Positions 18,299 to 27,160 of a stretch of DNA of 64,000 nt are shown in pieces. Both the position numbers and the translations under genes were made by a program. Numbering within the stretch: the stretch's first letter is position 1; every line of letters begins with the position of its first letter. The DNA is from Hominimerdicola alba. Lineage in GTDB: Bacteria; Bacillota; Clostridia; Oscillospirales; Ruminococcaceae. The stretch is taken from contig NZ_FOKQ01000011.1 in NCBI RefSeq assembly GCF_900112155.1, positions 20,469 to 84,468 on the forward strand, written 5' to 3'. The notes beneath the pieces are model-generated. The model worked only from the letters and a program-made list of their open reading frames with translations, had not been told where the DNA came from and made no database searches.

Positions 18299-20275
18299 TC
18301 ATATACGTTTGAAGACCGTTGCAGACAGCGGTGCACAGCGCACGTATCCCGAAAATTCTTCCTCATCGATAAAGCCCGATTCGTCAAGCCGCTTGTAGAA
18401 TATTCCCCAGGGCAGGTTGAAATACCTCTCCTCTAAGTAGGGGTTCAGGGCAATGACGAAACATTCTTTTTCGTTTTCCAGCTTCCATATTATGAAGTTT
18501 GCGTCGCTCGAATCTATGAACTGCAGGTGCCGCTCAACGTCGCCCTTGTTTGCCATACGGAAAAGTTCGCTTGATTTTCTGAGCTTTATCAGCGCCTTGT
18601 AGTAGTTGAAAACAGCGCGGTACTTGTTCTTTTTGCCCCATTTTATGGCATTTGTGTGATCTGGGGCGTTGTAGCTGTTGCCGTTGTATACGTTCAGTTC
18701 ATTTGGTTTTTCGTTCTCCGTAAGCTCTCTTGGCTTGCTGCGCAGAAAATCCTGTCCCAGCTGTATGAATGGCATACCCTGAGAAAGTATTATTATCGCC
18801 GCTGCCATTCTGTCCATCTTTATCAGGTCGGAGGGGCAGTAATGGTTGCTTCCGGATATCTTCAGCTTGTCCCAGAGAGTGTGATTGTCGTGGGCTTCGG
18901 CATAATTCACCGCCTGTGTGGGCTCGAATGCCCAGCAGGCTTCGGAAGCATCTTTCAGCTGATAATGTGGCACAGAACCTGCGATACCTCTTTTAAGTAT
19001 CGAAGACGTATTGCGGTTGCCGCTTATGAATCCCAGATCGTAGGGGTTGAAAGTTCCGCCCTTTACCGAATCGCGGATATTATCGTTGAAAAGTCCCACT
19101 CTGCCGAATTCGTAGCTGTTCCACTTGTATGCCAGTTTATCCGCGGGCATGGGGGATTCTCCGCCTGTCCAGCCCTCGCCGTACATCAGCAGGCTAGGGT
19201 CTATCTTATCAAGTTCGTCACGGATGATATTAACCGTTTCGATATCGTGCAGCGCCATAAGGTCGAAGCGGAAACCGTCCACCTTGTACTCAGTTGCCCA
19301 GAATTTCAGGGAATCTATCATGTATTTGCGGAACATCATGTGGTCGGAAGCTGTTTCATTACCGCAGCCCGAACCGTTTGAAAATGTACCGTCACGCCTT
19401 TTACGGTGGTAGTATCCGGGGAAGGCTTTCTCAAAAGAACTTTCCTCGGTGTGATATGTATGGTTGTAAACAACGTCCATTATAACACCTATGCCGTTCT
19501 TGTGCAGCGTCATTACCAGCTCCTTGAACTCGCGTATACGGCATTTCGGGTCAGTGGGGTCAGTGGAATATGAACCTTCAAGACAGTTGTAGTTCTTGGG
19601 GTCGTAGCCCCAGTTGTACTGATTTTTCTCGGGATGCGCTTCATCAACGGTGGCATAATCCGCCACGGGCAGAAGATGAACGTGGGTAATGCCCAGTTCT
19701 TTAAGATGGTCAAGACAGGTCTCGGATTTTCCGCAGCGCGTCCTGCTGTGGGTCAGCCCCAGAAATTTTCCCCTGTGTTCGGGACATACTCCAGAACTTT
19801 CATCGATGGTGATATCCCTGATATGGCACTCATATACTATCGCCTGACAGGCATTAAGGCACTTCGGCTTGGGAACATCGTCCCAGCCCTTGGGATTTGT
19901 TGAGTCAAAGTCCACCACAGCGCCCCTGTTGCCGTTTACACCGCAGGCTTTTGCATAGATATCGATAGTTTCAAGACGGTTGTGCATATACTCGAATTCG
20001 TAGGAAAATGTGTAGAAAAGCCCGTCACAGCTGCGGAAAAGCTCAACATACCAAACACCCTTGTCAAGCATCTCCATCGGCAGAGTTTCAACGAGGTTGT
20101 CGCCCTCACCGTCGAGATAAAGGTTGAGATAAACACCGGTAGCCATCGGCGACCATGTTTTGAAGATAGTTCTGTCTTTTTCCTCGCCAACAATATTTGC
20201 GCCAAGGTCATTTCCGTCGTAGTAGTATTTGTTGTCGATATCTGCCGCGTTGTATCTGAGCAATTGTTTCACCAA
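18299..20275 (-). CDS. pulA: Type I pullulanase (GH13_14)
   Basis: 658 residues. A CBM48-like N-terminal domain (about 15-110) precedes the pullulanase signature YNWGYDP and the GH13 motifs DVVYNHTY, GFRFDLMAL (nucleophile Asp), YGEGWTGG (acid Glu) and EAHDNHTLW. No signal peptide is seen, so it is probably an intracellular debranching enzyme for glycogen or imported maltodextrins. It sits in a leftward run of unrelated genes, 23 nt downstream of the HIT gene. Confidence 0.95.
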   Translation of the reverse strand: MVKQLLRYNAADIDNKYYYDGNDLGANIVGEEKDRTIFKTWSPMATGVYLNLYLDGEGDNLVETLPMEMLDKGVWYVELFRSCDGLFYTFSYEFEYMHNRLETIDIYAKACGVNGNRGAVVDFDSTNPKGWDDVPKPKCLNACQAIVYECHIRDITIDESSGVCPEHRGKFLGLTHSRTRCGKSETCLDHLKELGITHVHLLPVADYATVDEAHPEKNQYNWGYDPKNYNCLEGSYSTDPTDPKCRIREFKELVMTLHKNGIGVIMDVVYNHTYHTEESSFEKAFPGYYHRKRRDGTFSNGSGCGNETASDHMMFRKYMIDSLKFWATEYKVDGFRFDLMALHDIETVNIIRDELDKIDPSLLMYGEGWTGGESPMPADKLAYKWNSYEFGRVGLFNDNIRDSVKGGTFNPYDLGFISGNRNTSSILKRGIAGSVPHYQLKDASEACWAFEPTQAVNYAEAHDNHTLWDKLKISGSNHYCPSDLIKMDRMAAAIIILSQGMPFIQLGQDFLRSKPRELTENEKPNELNVYNGNSYNAPDHTNAIKWGKKNKYRAVFNYYKALIKLRKSSELFRMANKGDVERHLQFIDSSDANFIIWKLENEKECFVIALNPYLEERYFNLPWGIFYKRLDESGFIDEEEFSGYVRCAPLSATVFKRI

Positions 20276-20297
20276 CTTTGTTTAAAATTCATTTTCC

Positions 20298-20762
20298 TTA
20301 CATAAGCTTTTCAAGCTCTTCGCGGAGTTTTCGCTTCATATCCTCAAGCTCCTCCGCGGTGGGACGATTATCGTCGCTGTACATTTCATCCATAGGTATG
20401 CTCCACACAGGACCTCTGCCGTTGTTGTAGCAATTCCCGATATCTCCCGTTCTCCTCGGGAAAAGGTGCCAGTGCAGATGCGCGTCTCCCATACCAAGAA
20501 GTTCGTAGTTCATCTTTTCAGCTCCGAAAGCTTTTGCCGCCGCCTGAGCCACAAGAACCATCTCTTCCATGAACTTCGCCCGCTCAACGGTATCAAGGTG
20601 GAAAAGCTCTGTTTTATCGCCGTGGTGCTTGTACAGAAAAAGCGTATACCCATAGAAATGCTGATGGTCGCCAATTACCACATATCCTGTTTCAAGCTCT
20701 TTCACGAAATACGGGTTCGTCCCGCTTTTTATCATATTGATCCTGTCGCATATAAGGCACAT
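20298..20762 (-). CDS. HIT-family nucleotide hydrolase/transferase
   Basis: 154 residues. The histidine triad is HLHWHLFPR (HxHxH), with an N-terminal CLIC Cys pair that often binds zinc in this family. HIT proteins cleave nucleoside phosphates or phosphoramidates; the substrate here cannot be told. It lies 12 nt downstream of psd in the same orientation and is likely co-transcribed. Confidence 0.9.
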   Translation of the reverse strand: MCLICDRINMIKSGTNPYFVKELETGYVVIGDHQHFYGYTLFLYKHHGDKTELFHLDTVERAKFMEEMVLVAQAAAKAFGAEKMNYELLGMGDAHLHWHLFPRRTGDIGNCYNNGRGPVWSIPMDEMYSDDNRPTAEELEDMKRKLREELEKLM

Positions 20763-20774
20763 AGTATCCCACCC

Positions 20775-21647
20775 TTATTTCACGGACTTAGCCAGCTGTT
20801 CGCCCTGACGTACCTTGGTCTCAGCGCCCTCGCGGGTGTTTATCAGCAGGTCTTCATCAACTATGGCGGCACCCTTTTCAAGCAGAAGCACGATAGTCGA
20901 ACCGCCGAATTCAAACATACCCTTTTCCTCGCCCTGACGAACTCTGTGATTTCCCCATGGGTGATGATTGGAAATCTTGCCCACCATAAGCGCACCGACT
21001 TCCATCTGTATAACATCGCCGAAGAACTCTGTCCTCAGCATACAGTAGGTGCGGGAATTCTCCTTGTAGACCTCAACATGGCGGTTAGCTACGGGGTTAA
21101 CAGTATTCAGGAACCCCTTTATCTCGCGGTCATGGCTCTTTATGCCGCTGAGGGGGTAGATGTAGCGGTGATAGTCATCAACGCTTAGTCTTATGATAAG
21201 TGCATAGCCGCCTGCATACTTCTGAGCAAGCTTTTTGTCACGCAGAAGGCTGTCGATATTATACACCGAATCCTTTATAACAAAGGTATTCGAGGGTGTT
21301 ATCTCATAGGCGCTGACCTTGCCGTCCGAAGGGGATACCAGCTTGTGCTCATCGGGGTCGAAATGTCTGCGTCCCGGCTTTATTTTGCGGGTGAAGAAAT
21401 CGTTGAAGGAAGTATACTGCTTTTCCTCGTAATCAAACATATCAATGCCGTTCTTTTCGGCAAAATTCTCGATAAAACCGCTGCTGAGCTTGCTGTTCAG
21501 CACCTTTCTGCTGACCTTTGAGAATACGGGCAGTGAAGCTATCTCCAGCGCGCTTCTGCCCAGGTAGCTGTCATAAGCATCATTCAGGAATCTGTCCTGA
21601 TTGGTGGTGACTTTATACTCGTTGCCCTGTCTGTCTCTGTACCTCAT
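20775..21647 (-). CDS. psd: Phosphatidylserine decarboxylase proenzyme
   Basis: 290 residues. DGKVSAYEI, the DYHRYIYPLSG active-site histidine region, and the self-cleavage site in FEFGGSTIVLL (G-S, generating the pyruvoyl group) are all present. The enzyme makes phosphatidylethanolamine from phosphatidylserine. The CDP-DAG-serine transferase that supplies the substrate is two genes upstream at 22956-23585, so the locus encodes the full two-step route. Confidence 0.95.
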   Translation of the reverse strand: MRYRDRQGNEYKVTTNQDRFLNDAYDSYLGRSALEIASLPVFSKVSRKVLNSKLSSGFIENFAEKNGIDMFDYEEKQYTSFNDFFTRKIKPGRRHFDPDEHKLVSPSDGKVSAYEITPSNTFVIKDSVYNIDSLLRDKKLAQKYAGGYALIIRLSVDDYHRYIYPLSGIKSHDREIKGFLNTVNPVANRHVEVYKENSRTYCMLRTEFFGDVIQMEVGALMVGKISNHHPWGNHRVRQGEEKGMFEFGGSTIVLLLEKGAAIVDEDLLINTREGAETKVRQGEQLAKSVK

Positions 21648-21677
21648 GTGTATACACTCCTTTCGATCGCGTTTGCT

Positions 21678-22934
21678 TTAACATTCCATTTCCCAGTCGT
21701 AAGGACCTTTTTCCTTATCATAGCTTACCCTTATTTCAGGTGAGCCAAATAGATTATCGGAACCATATACCGCTATGATCTCTGTCTCATCATAAATGTC
21801 TAAACATACCGGAGACAGATCGTCGTAAATAGCCTGCTCAGAGAGTTCGTTGCTATCTTCATCGAACACTTCATCAATATTTTGTGCTGCATATCTCCTG
21901 CATTTTTCGTCCAGCTCGGATATATCGCCTACGTGTTCAGCCGCATTTTTTATAATTGCCTCCCACTTCTCGGGCTCGTTTTCCGCATATATATATACCC
22001 CGATACTGTCTTCGCCGAGCTTCATCTCGCCCTCGAAACGCTCTTCTGTCTTGTCGTACTCAAGCTCTCCGAAGAAGTCGTCCTTTACTATTATAGGCTT
22101 GTTGTATTCGTCCACATATGCCTGTAATTCGGGGCACTGCACTTTTTTATCAACGATCTTTTCAAGCCAGAACCCTTGGTGTTTTTCTGTGCCGTCCGTA
22201 TTCTTTTTCATTTGTTCACGAACACGCACACGGTACAGCCCGTTTTCGGTAAAGCCCTTTATTTTGCCGCAGTTATCGTATGTTTGATTTCTTACGAACC
22301 AGTGGAGGTATCCCTTTGCGGGCATTAGTTCGCCTTTTTCTTCGTCATAAAAGGCTGTGCAGAGAACGTCCGCGCAGTACGCTACACCTTTTTTTCTATT
22401 TACGCTGAATGTGCCGTTCGTATCGCATTTTTCGACAGCTGCTACTATCGTGCGGATATCCTTTTCATAATATGAGTTCGGCCATACGATGCTGTCAGGA
22501 TCGATATTGCCAAGAACGATCTTTCTGAGAGCTTTGTGTCCGAAATAAGTCAGCACTATCCACAGCACTGTCACTGCGAAATAAACACCGAGTTCTCGAC
22601 CTGATTCTTTCAGACAGTAAAAGGTAAGTATCAGCAGGAAAAGACCTCCGCCGTACCAGACTATGTATAACAGCGCCTTGGGAAAGTACCTTATGATCAT
22701 CAGGTAGGTCAAAAAGTTCCCTTTGAAGTCCCTTTCACCCTGCGACCTGCATAACGCCGCGTATACGAGTCCGCTCAGTATATGCCCCGCCGCAAAGGCG
22801 AGCAGTGCGAACAGCAGAGCCTCGGGTCTGCCATCTTTGATGAAGTCTTTTATCAAAAAGAAATCGGTCACACCTGTGAATGTTATCACACAGCTTAACA
22901 AAAGTATCAGAATCCCGAAAAGAAATTTGTCCAC
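21678..22934 (-). CDS. Hypothetical four-helix membrane protein
   Basis: 418 residues. Four membrane segments lie in the first ~150 residues (LFGILILLLSCVITFTGV; LLFALLAFAAGHILSGLVYA; ALLYIVWYGGGLFLLILTFY; LGVYFAVTVLWIVLTYF). A hydrophilic, Asp/Glu-rich cytosolic or extracellular domain of about 260 residues follows. No family recognised. It lies between pssA and psd in the same orientation, which hints at a link to phospholipid or envelope biology but does not prove one. Confidence 0.8.
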   Translation of the reverse strand: MDKFLFGILILLLSCVITFTGVTDFFLIKDFIKDGRPEALLFALLAFAAGHILSGLVYAALCRSQGERDFKGNFLTYLMIIRYFPKALLYIVWYGGGLFLLILTFYCLKESGRELGVYFAVTVLWIVLTYFGHKALRKIVLGNIDPDSIVWPNSYYEKDIRTIVAAVEKCDTNGTFSVNRKKGVAYCADVLCTAFYDEEKGELMPAKGYLHWFVRNQTYDNCGKIKGFTENGLYRVRVREQMKKNTDGTEKHQGFWLEKIVDKKVQCPELQAYVDEYNKPIIVKDDFFGELEYDKTEERFEGEMKLGEDSIGVYIYAENEPEKWEAIIKNAAEHVGDISELDEKCRRYAAQNIDEVFDEDSNELSEQAIYDDLSPVCLDIYDETEIIAVYGSDNLFGSPEIRVSYDKEKGPYDWEMEC

Positions 22935-22955
22935 AGCTTTCCCCTCCTGATGGAG

Positions 22956-23585
22956 TTATATGATATGGTTCATTTTAAGGTAGCTGAAAAAGATTATGAG
23001 CCCCAGTGTGAACATTATCAGCAGACCTTTGTTGCTGGGCTTGTTGACTTTTATCTTCAGCACGAACATTACCGATATCAGCACAAGGAAGCCCTGAAAA
23101 ACATATGGGAATATGTACCCGGGTATATTATGCCTGCCGATATACAACAGCGGCAGAACTATACAAACACTTGTAACAGGCAGACCCTCGTATTCCTTGC
23201 GGTTCTCCTCGGTTTCACGCTGACGTTCCTCTTCCATAACATTGAAGTAAGCCAGTCTGATGACTGCCGCAAGAACTATCATAAGCGAGGGTATCAGTCT
23301 CATGGGGTATACCGTATGGTAGTGATAACCCAGCAAAGCTGGGAAAACACCGAAGCATACAAGGTCGCAGAGAGAATCTATCTGTATGCCAAATACCTTT
23401 TCATGGTCTGAGCGGTTCTTCATGGAACGCGCTATCTTGCCGTCAAAAAGGTCGCATATGCCCGATATAACAAGGCAGAAAAACGCGATCGCGTCATGCC
23501 CTTCAAATACCTGTGTTATCCCGTATACCGATGATAATAGTCCCACATAAGTGAGTATTACCGAATAATTATAAAAGCCTATCAT
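22956..23585 (-). CDS. pssA: CDP-diacylglycerol-serine O-phosphatidyltransferase
   Basis: 209 residues with about six membrane segments. The CDP-alcohol phosphotransferase motif reads DGKIAR...G...DSLCD (DLFDGKIARSMKNRSD, then FGIQIDSLCDLVCFG). The stretch between AR and G is a few residues longer than the textbook 8-9. It condenses serine with CDP-diacylglycerol in the membrane. Gene order pssA - membrane protein - psd supports phosphatidylethanolamine synthesis. Confidence 0.93.
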   Translation of the reverse strand: MIGFYNYSVILTYVGLLSSVYGITQVFEGHDAIAFFCLVISGICDLFDGKIARSMKNRSDHEKVFGIQIDSLCDLVCFGVFPALLGYHYHTVYPMRLIPSLMIVLAAVIRLAYFNVMEEERQRETEENRKEYEGLPVTSVCIVLPLLYIGRHNIPGYIFPYVFQGFLVLISVMFVLKIKVNKPSNKGLLIMFTLGLIIFFSYLKMNHII

Positions 23586-23685
23586 TTTGAATTCTTCCCT
23601 CTTCTTATCTTATCTTTATAAAGTTTTTGATCTATGTTTTGGGGTACAGTAAAGTAATGCCCCTATCAATAATATAAGTTAAAAA

Positions 23686-24708
23686 TCAATTCCGTGGGAT
23701 ATTCAGCTGCTTGTCCGAACGCATTACTTTCAGGTGGGCGATGAACGTTACTATACCGCCTACGATCAGTACCGCATAGAATGTAAGCCCTCGGCTGAGA
23801 AGCAGAGCGGGTTTTACAAATCCCTCACCAAATATCGCTTCAAATACCAGCAGGAAGCTTCCCTCGGTAACTCCCGCCGCACCGGGCAGAGGAAGCATCT
23901 CCACTGCAATAGCTATCATCACCTGCATGGTCACGATGTCATAAAAGCTGACTCCCGAAAGTCCGTAGGACTTGTATATCACCCATGTCACCGCAAAAAG
24001 GCAAAGTCTCTGCACAAGGGTCATGATGAATACCTTAGCAACCGTTACCGCATTTTCTCTGACGTACTTTGAACCAATAACGTAAGTATCGCAGATTCGG
24101 TTTATCTTCTCCACAAGCTTTTCGTGGTTCTTTTCCTTTACTATCTTCCAGTCCGTCAGCTTGTTGAGTATGGTTATGCCCGCACGTCTTGCCCAGTCGG
24201 GTCTTGCGACGATGAAAGCCAGTCCCGCGATGAAAGCTATATTCAGCACGAAGCCCAGTGTAATCAGGGGTGCGAGACGACCGCCGTGTTCGGCTACCGC
24301 GTCAAAATTGAATATCAGCAGGATAAGCCCCAGTATCACCAGCACTGATTTGTAAGCTATGGTCACCAGTAGCATTATCAGCGAGGAGAAGCCTATCTTT
24401 ACGCCGTCTTTTTTCATGTAGTACATCTGTGCAGGCTGTCCGCCAGATGACGAGGGTGTTATATAGCTGAAAAAGAACCCGATAAACGAGTATTTCAGAC
24501 AGCTTGTCAGCCGCACTTTTTGTCGGCATACCCTTAGCAGAAAATGTATTATGCAGGATTCTCCCGCCACAAAGCAGAAGGTCAGCGCAAGTCCCGCCAA
24601 GAGCCATTTGTCATCTGCGTTCTTAAGGTCTTTTATGATATCCGAAAGCTCCTGTCCTTTGAAGAGCAGTCGGAATGTCAGCAGCATTATAAGCCCGATA
24701 AAGCCCAC
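23686..24708 (-). CDS. LPG-synthase-TM/YbhN-family flippase-like membrane protein
   Basis: 340 residues from GTG 24708, with about 8 membrane segments. The family pattern is present: FIGFFFSYITPSSSGGQPAQ, YKSVLVILG and LPLPGAAGVTEGSFLL. Relatives are the transmembrane half of lysyl-PG synthase and other polyprenyl or lipid transporters. GTG 24708 has no ribosome site and removes the usual basic N-terminus. The frame stays open 15 codons further to an ATA at 24753, preceded at 6 nt by GGTGA (24764-24760), giving KRLIKKKYFKY before the first helix. The start is therefore uncertain and may be non-canonical. Confidence 0.82.
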   Translation of the reverse strand: MGFIGLIMLLTFRLLFKGQELSDIIKDLKNADDKWLLAGLALTFCFVAGESCIIHFLLRVCRQKVRLTSCLKYSFIGFFFSYITPSSSGGQPAQMYYMKKDGVKIGFSSLIMLLVTIAYKSVLVILGLILLIFNFDAVAEHGGRLAPLITLGFVLNIAFIAGLAFIVARPDWARRAGITILNKLTDWKIVKEKNHEKLVEKINRICDTYVIGSKYVRENAVTVAKVFIMTLVQRLCLFAVTWVIYKSYGLSGVSFYDIVTMQVMIAIAVEMLPLPGAAGVTEGSFLLVFEAIFGEGFVKPALLLSRGLTFYAVLIVGGIVTFIAHLKVMRSDKQLNIPRN

Positions 24709-24796
24709 ATTAAGAACGTATTTGAAATATTTCTTTTTTATCAGTCGTTTTATTGTCGTTCACCAACTTTTATATATGTCTTTATCGCCCGTCAGC

Positions 24797-25834
24797 TTAG
24801 CTGAGGGAGGTGAGTCTGTCGTAGTTTGTTGCAGCAAGGTACATTATATTAATTACCAGCTGTATTATTGTGAATCGCATTACCACCTGTGTATCAGACC
24901 AGCCCTTGTTCTTGCGGCAGTGGTCGTGCAGGGGAGTGCGGATATCCTTCATGAAGTTCTTCATCTTGAGGAAACGTATGAAACTTACCTTCAGCAGGCT
25001 GAGACCGCCGTCCAGTATGATAACTATACACATAGGTACGAAGCTGATAGGATTCTTGCTCATCAGGAATATTATAGCAAGCAGTACACCCAGCGCACGG
25101 GAACCAGCATCGCCCATAAGCATGGTGGAGGGCGAACAGTTGAACCAGAGATAAGCCGCAAGTGTCGCAAGCATTATCACGGGAGCAAAATCAAGGAAAG
25201 ACCAGCCCACAGTGAGTGTCAGCACGCCGCTGAACAGCACAAAGCTGCCAAGCACCGCCATCACCAGTGAAGCACACAGACCGTCAACGCCGTCGGTGCA
25301 GTTGGTGACGTTTATGGAAGTCCACACCAGCACACCAGCCAGTATGATGAATATCACAGCGGGTATGTGGAAATGCAGGTGAAGCAGGGGCATATCAATA
25401 TTGCTGCCGTTATACTTCCAGAAAGTAACAGCCGTACCCAGAGATATCACCAGGTCAAGCAGACCCTTTTTGAGGTTGCCCCAGGGTATCTTGGCGGCAT
25501 CATCGAGATAGCCCGTCAGCATAGCGCCGTATAACAGCACGAGATAAATAAGATACTCTAAGTCAAGAGGTATGAACAGCGCCGCCGAAAGGCAGAACGT
25601 GGTTATGAATATAAGTCCGCAGCCCCTGGCCTTGCCCTGTGACAGCGCACCGTTTACCGCGAATTCTCTGCCCTGATCTTTCGGCAGGATGTTCCTGAAG
25701 AACTTCAGCGCCAGAAAACATGACCAGAACGAAAAAGCGAGCATCAGCAGCACGAAAACCGCATATTTCGAGGGGTTTCCCTCATCAAAAAAATCATAAG
25801 CCGAACCAAAAAACAGTCTGTATAACATTTGCAT
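24797..25834 (-). CDS. MraY-like glycosyltransferase family 4 (polyprenyl-phosphate sugar-phosphate transferase)
   Basis: 345 residues, about 10 membrane segments. Signature motifs are GYLDDAAKI (Mg-binding DD), NCTDGVDGL, GDAGSRALG and the late PLHDHCRKNKGW histidine motif, the last being characteristic of MraY rather than WecA. It transfers a phospho-sugar to a lipid carrier at the inner membrane face. It is not in a mur/dcw cluster; instead it precedes a flippase-like gene by 44-88 nt, suggesting a lipid-linked precursor made and then moved. It could be a second mraY. Confidence 0.88.
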   Translation of the reverse strand: MQMLYRLFFGSAYDFFDEGNPSKYAVFVLLMLAFSFWSCFLALKFFRNILPKDQGREFAVNGALSQGKARGCGLIFITTFCLSAALFIPLDLEYLIYLVLLYGAMLTGYLDDAAKIPWGNLKKGLLDLVISLGTAVTFWKYNGSNIDMPLLHLHFHIPAVIFIILAGVLVWTSINVTNCTDGVDGLCASLVMAVLGSFVLFSGVLTLTVGWSFLDFAPVIMLATLAAYLWFNCSPSTMLMGDAGSRALGVLLAIIFLMSKNPISFVPMCIVIILDGGLSLLKVSFIRFLKMKNFMKDIRTPLHDHCRKNKGWSDTQVVMRFTIIQLVINIMYLAATNYDRLTSLS

Positions 25835-26010
25835 CTTCCTTTTAAATAAAAATACTCATACATCATATATTATACTACATATTATAAGAAAATGCAAATT
25901 TTACGGGCGGTCATTTTGCACAAATTTACCCGTCTGACTTCAGAGTTAACTGGGGATACCTTTTTAATAATAGGAATCACTCCTCATCTGACTGTTATGC
26001 TCATCTGATA

Positions 26011-26066
26011 AACTGTGTATATATCGGGTGAGTGTATATACACAGTTAAGGGGTGTGTATATACAC
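26011..26066. promoter_or_regulatory. Upstream operator cluster of palindromes
   Basis: AACTGTGTATATA (26011-26023) and TATATACACAGTT (26035-26047) form a perfect 13-bp inverted repeat. The perfect 12-bp palindrome GTGTATATACAC occurs at 26032-26043 and again at 26055-26066, 23 bp apart, i.e. about two helical turns. This resembles sites of GntR/YtrA-type or similar dimeric repressors (inference). Confidence 0.75.
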
Positions 26067-26166
26067 GGTTGGGGGCAAAATATGGCTTCGATTGTTATGA
26101 GTGCACAACTCGACGAAGAATATTGTTGGTCGGATTGTACACACATACAATTGTATTCATGGGGTA

Positions 26167-26209
26167 TTGACAAAACTGTGCAAACTGTGTATACTGTATA
26201 CATACAGTT
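26167..26209 (+). promoter_or_regulatory. Promoter with overlapping operator for the small-protein/ABC operon
   Basis: TTGACA (26167-26172), 17 nt, TATACT (26190-26195). The -10 lies inside an imperfect palindrome whose ends are AACTGT (26183-26188) and ACAGTT (26204-26209), the same half-site as in the upstream cluster. Binding there would block RNA polymerase. Confidence 0.8.
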
Positions 26210-26283
26210 AAGGCTGCAATAACAGTCATAACAGTAACACAGAAATACAGACAACAATAACGTAACCGAAAGGAAGTATCATT

Positions 26284-26451
26284 ATGAATAACACAAACAG
26301 AAAAGCTCTGGCACTGAGGATCATCGCAGTATTTATGCTGATCATGGGCATCATCGGAACAGCAAGAGGAAGCACAGCGGCGATCGCGTGCCTGTGCAGC
26401 TCGGCAAGCATGGTCACCGCTTCAAACTGGATAGTTCGCAGAAGCAGATAA
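26284..26451 (+). CDS. Small membrane protein 1 of ABC operon (55 aa)
   Basis: 55 residues (MNNTNRKALALRIIAVFMLI start). ATG 26284 follows AAAGGAAG. A basic N-terminus precedes a hydrophobic helix of about 20 residues and a second weak apolar stretch with two cysteines (CLCSSAS), ending in IVRRSR. No family recognised. First gene behind the palindromic promoter. It could be a membrane subunit, a sensor or a leader-like peptide for the exporter downstream. Confidence 0.7.
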   Translation: MNNTNRKALALRIIAVFMLIMGIIGTARGSTAAIACLCSSASMVTASNWIVRRSR

Positions 26452-26503
26452 AACAAGATAAACTCACACAACAAAATGATACGGAACAAAGGGAGTGACT
26501 TAT

Positions 26504-26680
26504 ATGAAAAATACAATGTTCAGAAAGATAATAGCAGTTCTGGCAGCTCTGATAGGAATAGGTTCATTGATAGCTTTTGTATTCATGAATATGGGTGACA
26601 GCACCATAGCACCTGCAATTGTGCTCATGGGTCTGATGCTTGTTCTGAGAGTAGGCTTCAATAAGCTGAACGGCAGATAA
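26504..26680 (+). CDS. Small membrane protein 2 of ABC operon (58 aa)
   Basis: 58 residues with two membrane segments (KIIAVLAALIGIGSLIAFVF; IAPAIVLMGLMLVLRVGF) joined by a short loop. ATG 26504 follows AAAGGGAG; a GTG nine bases earlier overlaps that site and is unlikely. No recognised family. Second gene of the operon. Confidence 0.75.
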   Translation: MKNTMFRKIIAVLAALIGIGSLIAFVFMNMGDSTIAPAIVLMGLMLVLRVGFNKLNGR

Positions 26681-26701
26681 AGATATACAAGGAGACACAT
26701 C

Positions 26702-26914
26702 ATGAAACTGAAGACAAATAAAAAAGATATCATCACAGCGGTTTCATTGGTAATTATAGGTATCATCGTTGCGATACTTTTAAGCGGTCTTAGCGACAGA
26801 GCATTCAGGCTGTTTATAGCCGCTATGCTGATACTGCCCACATTCGGCAGATACTTTATAAGCAGGATAAAAAAGATATATATATATAGAACAAAGAGGG
26901 AGACAACAGAATGA
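26702..26914 (+). CDS. Small membrane protein 3 of ABC operon (70 aa)
   Basis: 70 residues, two membrane segments (about 11-30 and 35-55) and a strongly basic tail (ISRIKKIYIYRTKRE). RBS AAGGAGAC. Its last codons overlap the next start (ATGA, 26911-26914). No recognised family. Confidence 0.78.
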   Translation: MKLKTNKKDIITAVSLVIIGIIVAILLSGLSDRAFRLFIAAMLILPTFGRYFISRIKKIYIYRTKRETTE

Positions 26915-27141
26915 AAACAAACTCACAGCGCAGGTACGATGCGCTTAAAGGTGCGGCGGCGGCTCTGCTGATAGCGGTGTGCTTCTTCGCTTTCAGCCAC
27001 AGGCTTCCGCAGAAAGACGATATCAAAGGGCTGACAGCGCTGATGCTGGTGTGCGCAGGCGGAAGTTCAGTCGGGCTGATGACGGACAGCATCAATGAGG
27101 ATATTCTTTCTCAGGAAAACGCTGAGGACAGCTTTATTTGA
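26911..27141 (+). CDS. Small membrane protein 4 of ABC operon (76 aa)
   Basis: 76 residues: basic N-terminus, a helix AAAALLIAVCFFAF, a polar loop (HRLPQKDD), a second helix, and an acidic tail. Translationally coupled to the preceding gene by a 4-nt overlap. No recognised family. It ends 20 nt before the ATPase gene. Confidence 0.75.
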   Translation: MKTNSQRRYDALKGAAAALLIAVCFFAFSHRLPQKDDIKGLTALMLVCAGGSSVGLMTDSINEDILSQENAEDSFI

Positions 27142-27160
27142 AAAATATGAGGTGAAACGT

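Larger units (their letters stand above)
25835..26283. other. Divergent intergenic region holding operators of the ABC operon
   Basis: Left part is AT-rich leader of the MraY-like gene. From 26009 onward it contains the palindromes and promoter listed separately. No gene seen. Confidence 0.6.

Noticed and set aside
25964-26257. A minus-strand 97-residue ORF through the palindromic operators
   Set aside because: Low-complexity Tyr/Cys/Thr translation of TGTATA repeats with no start signal.
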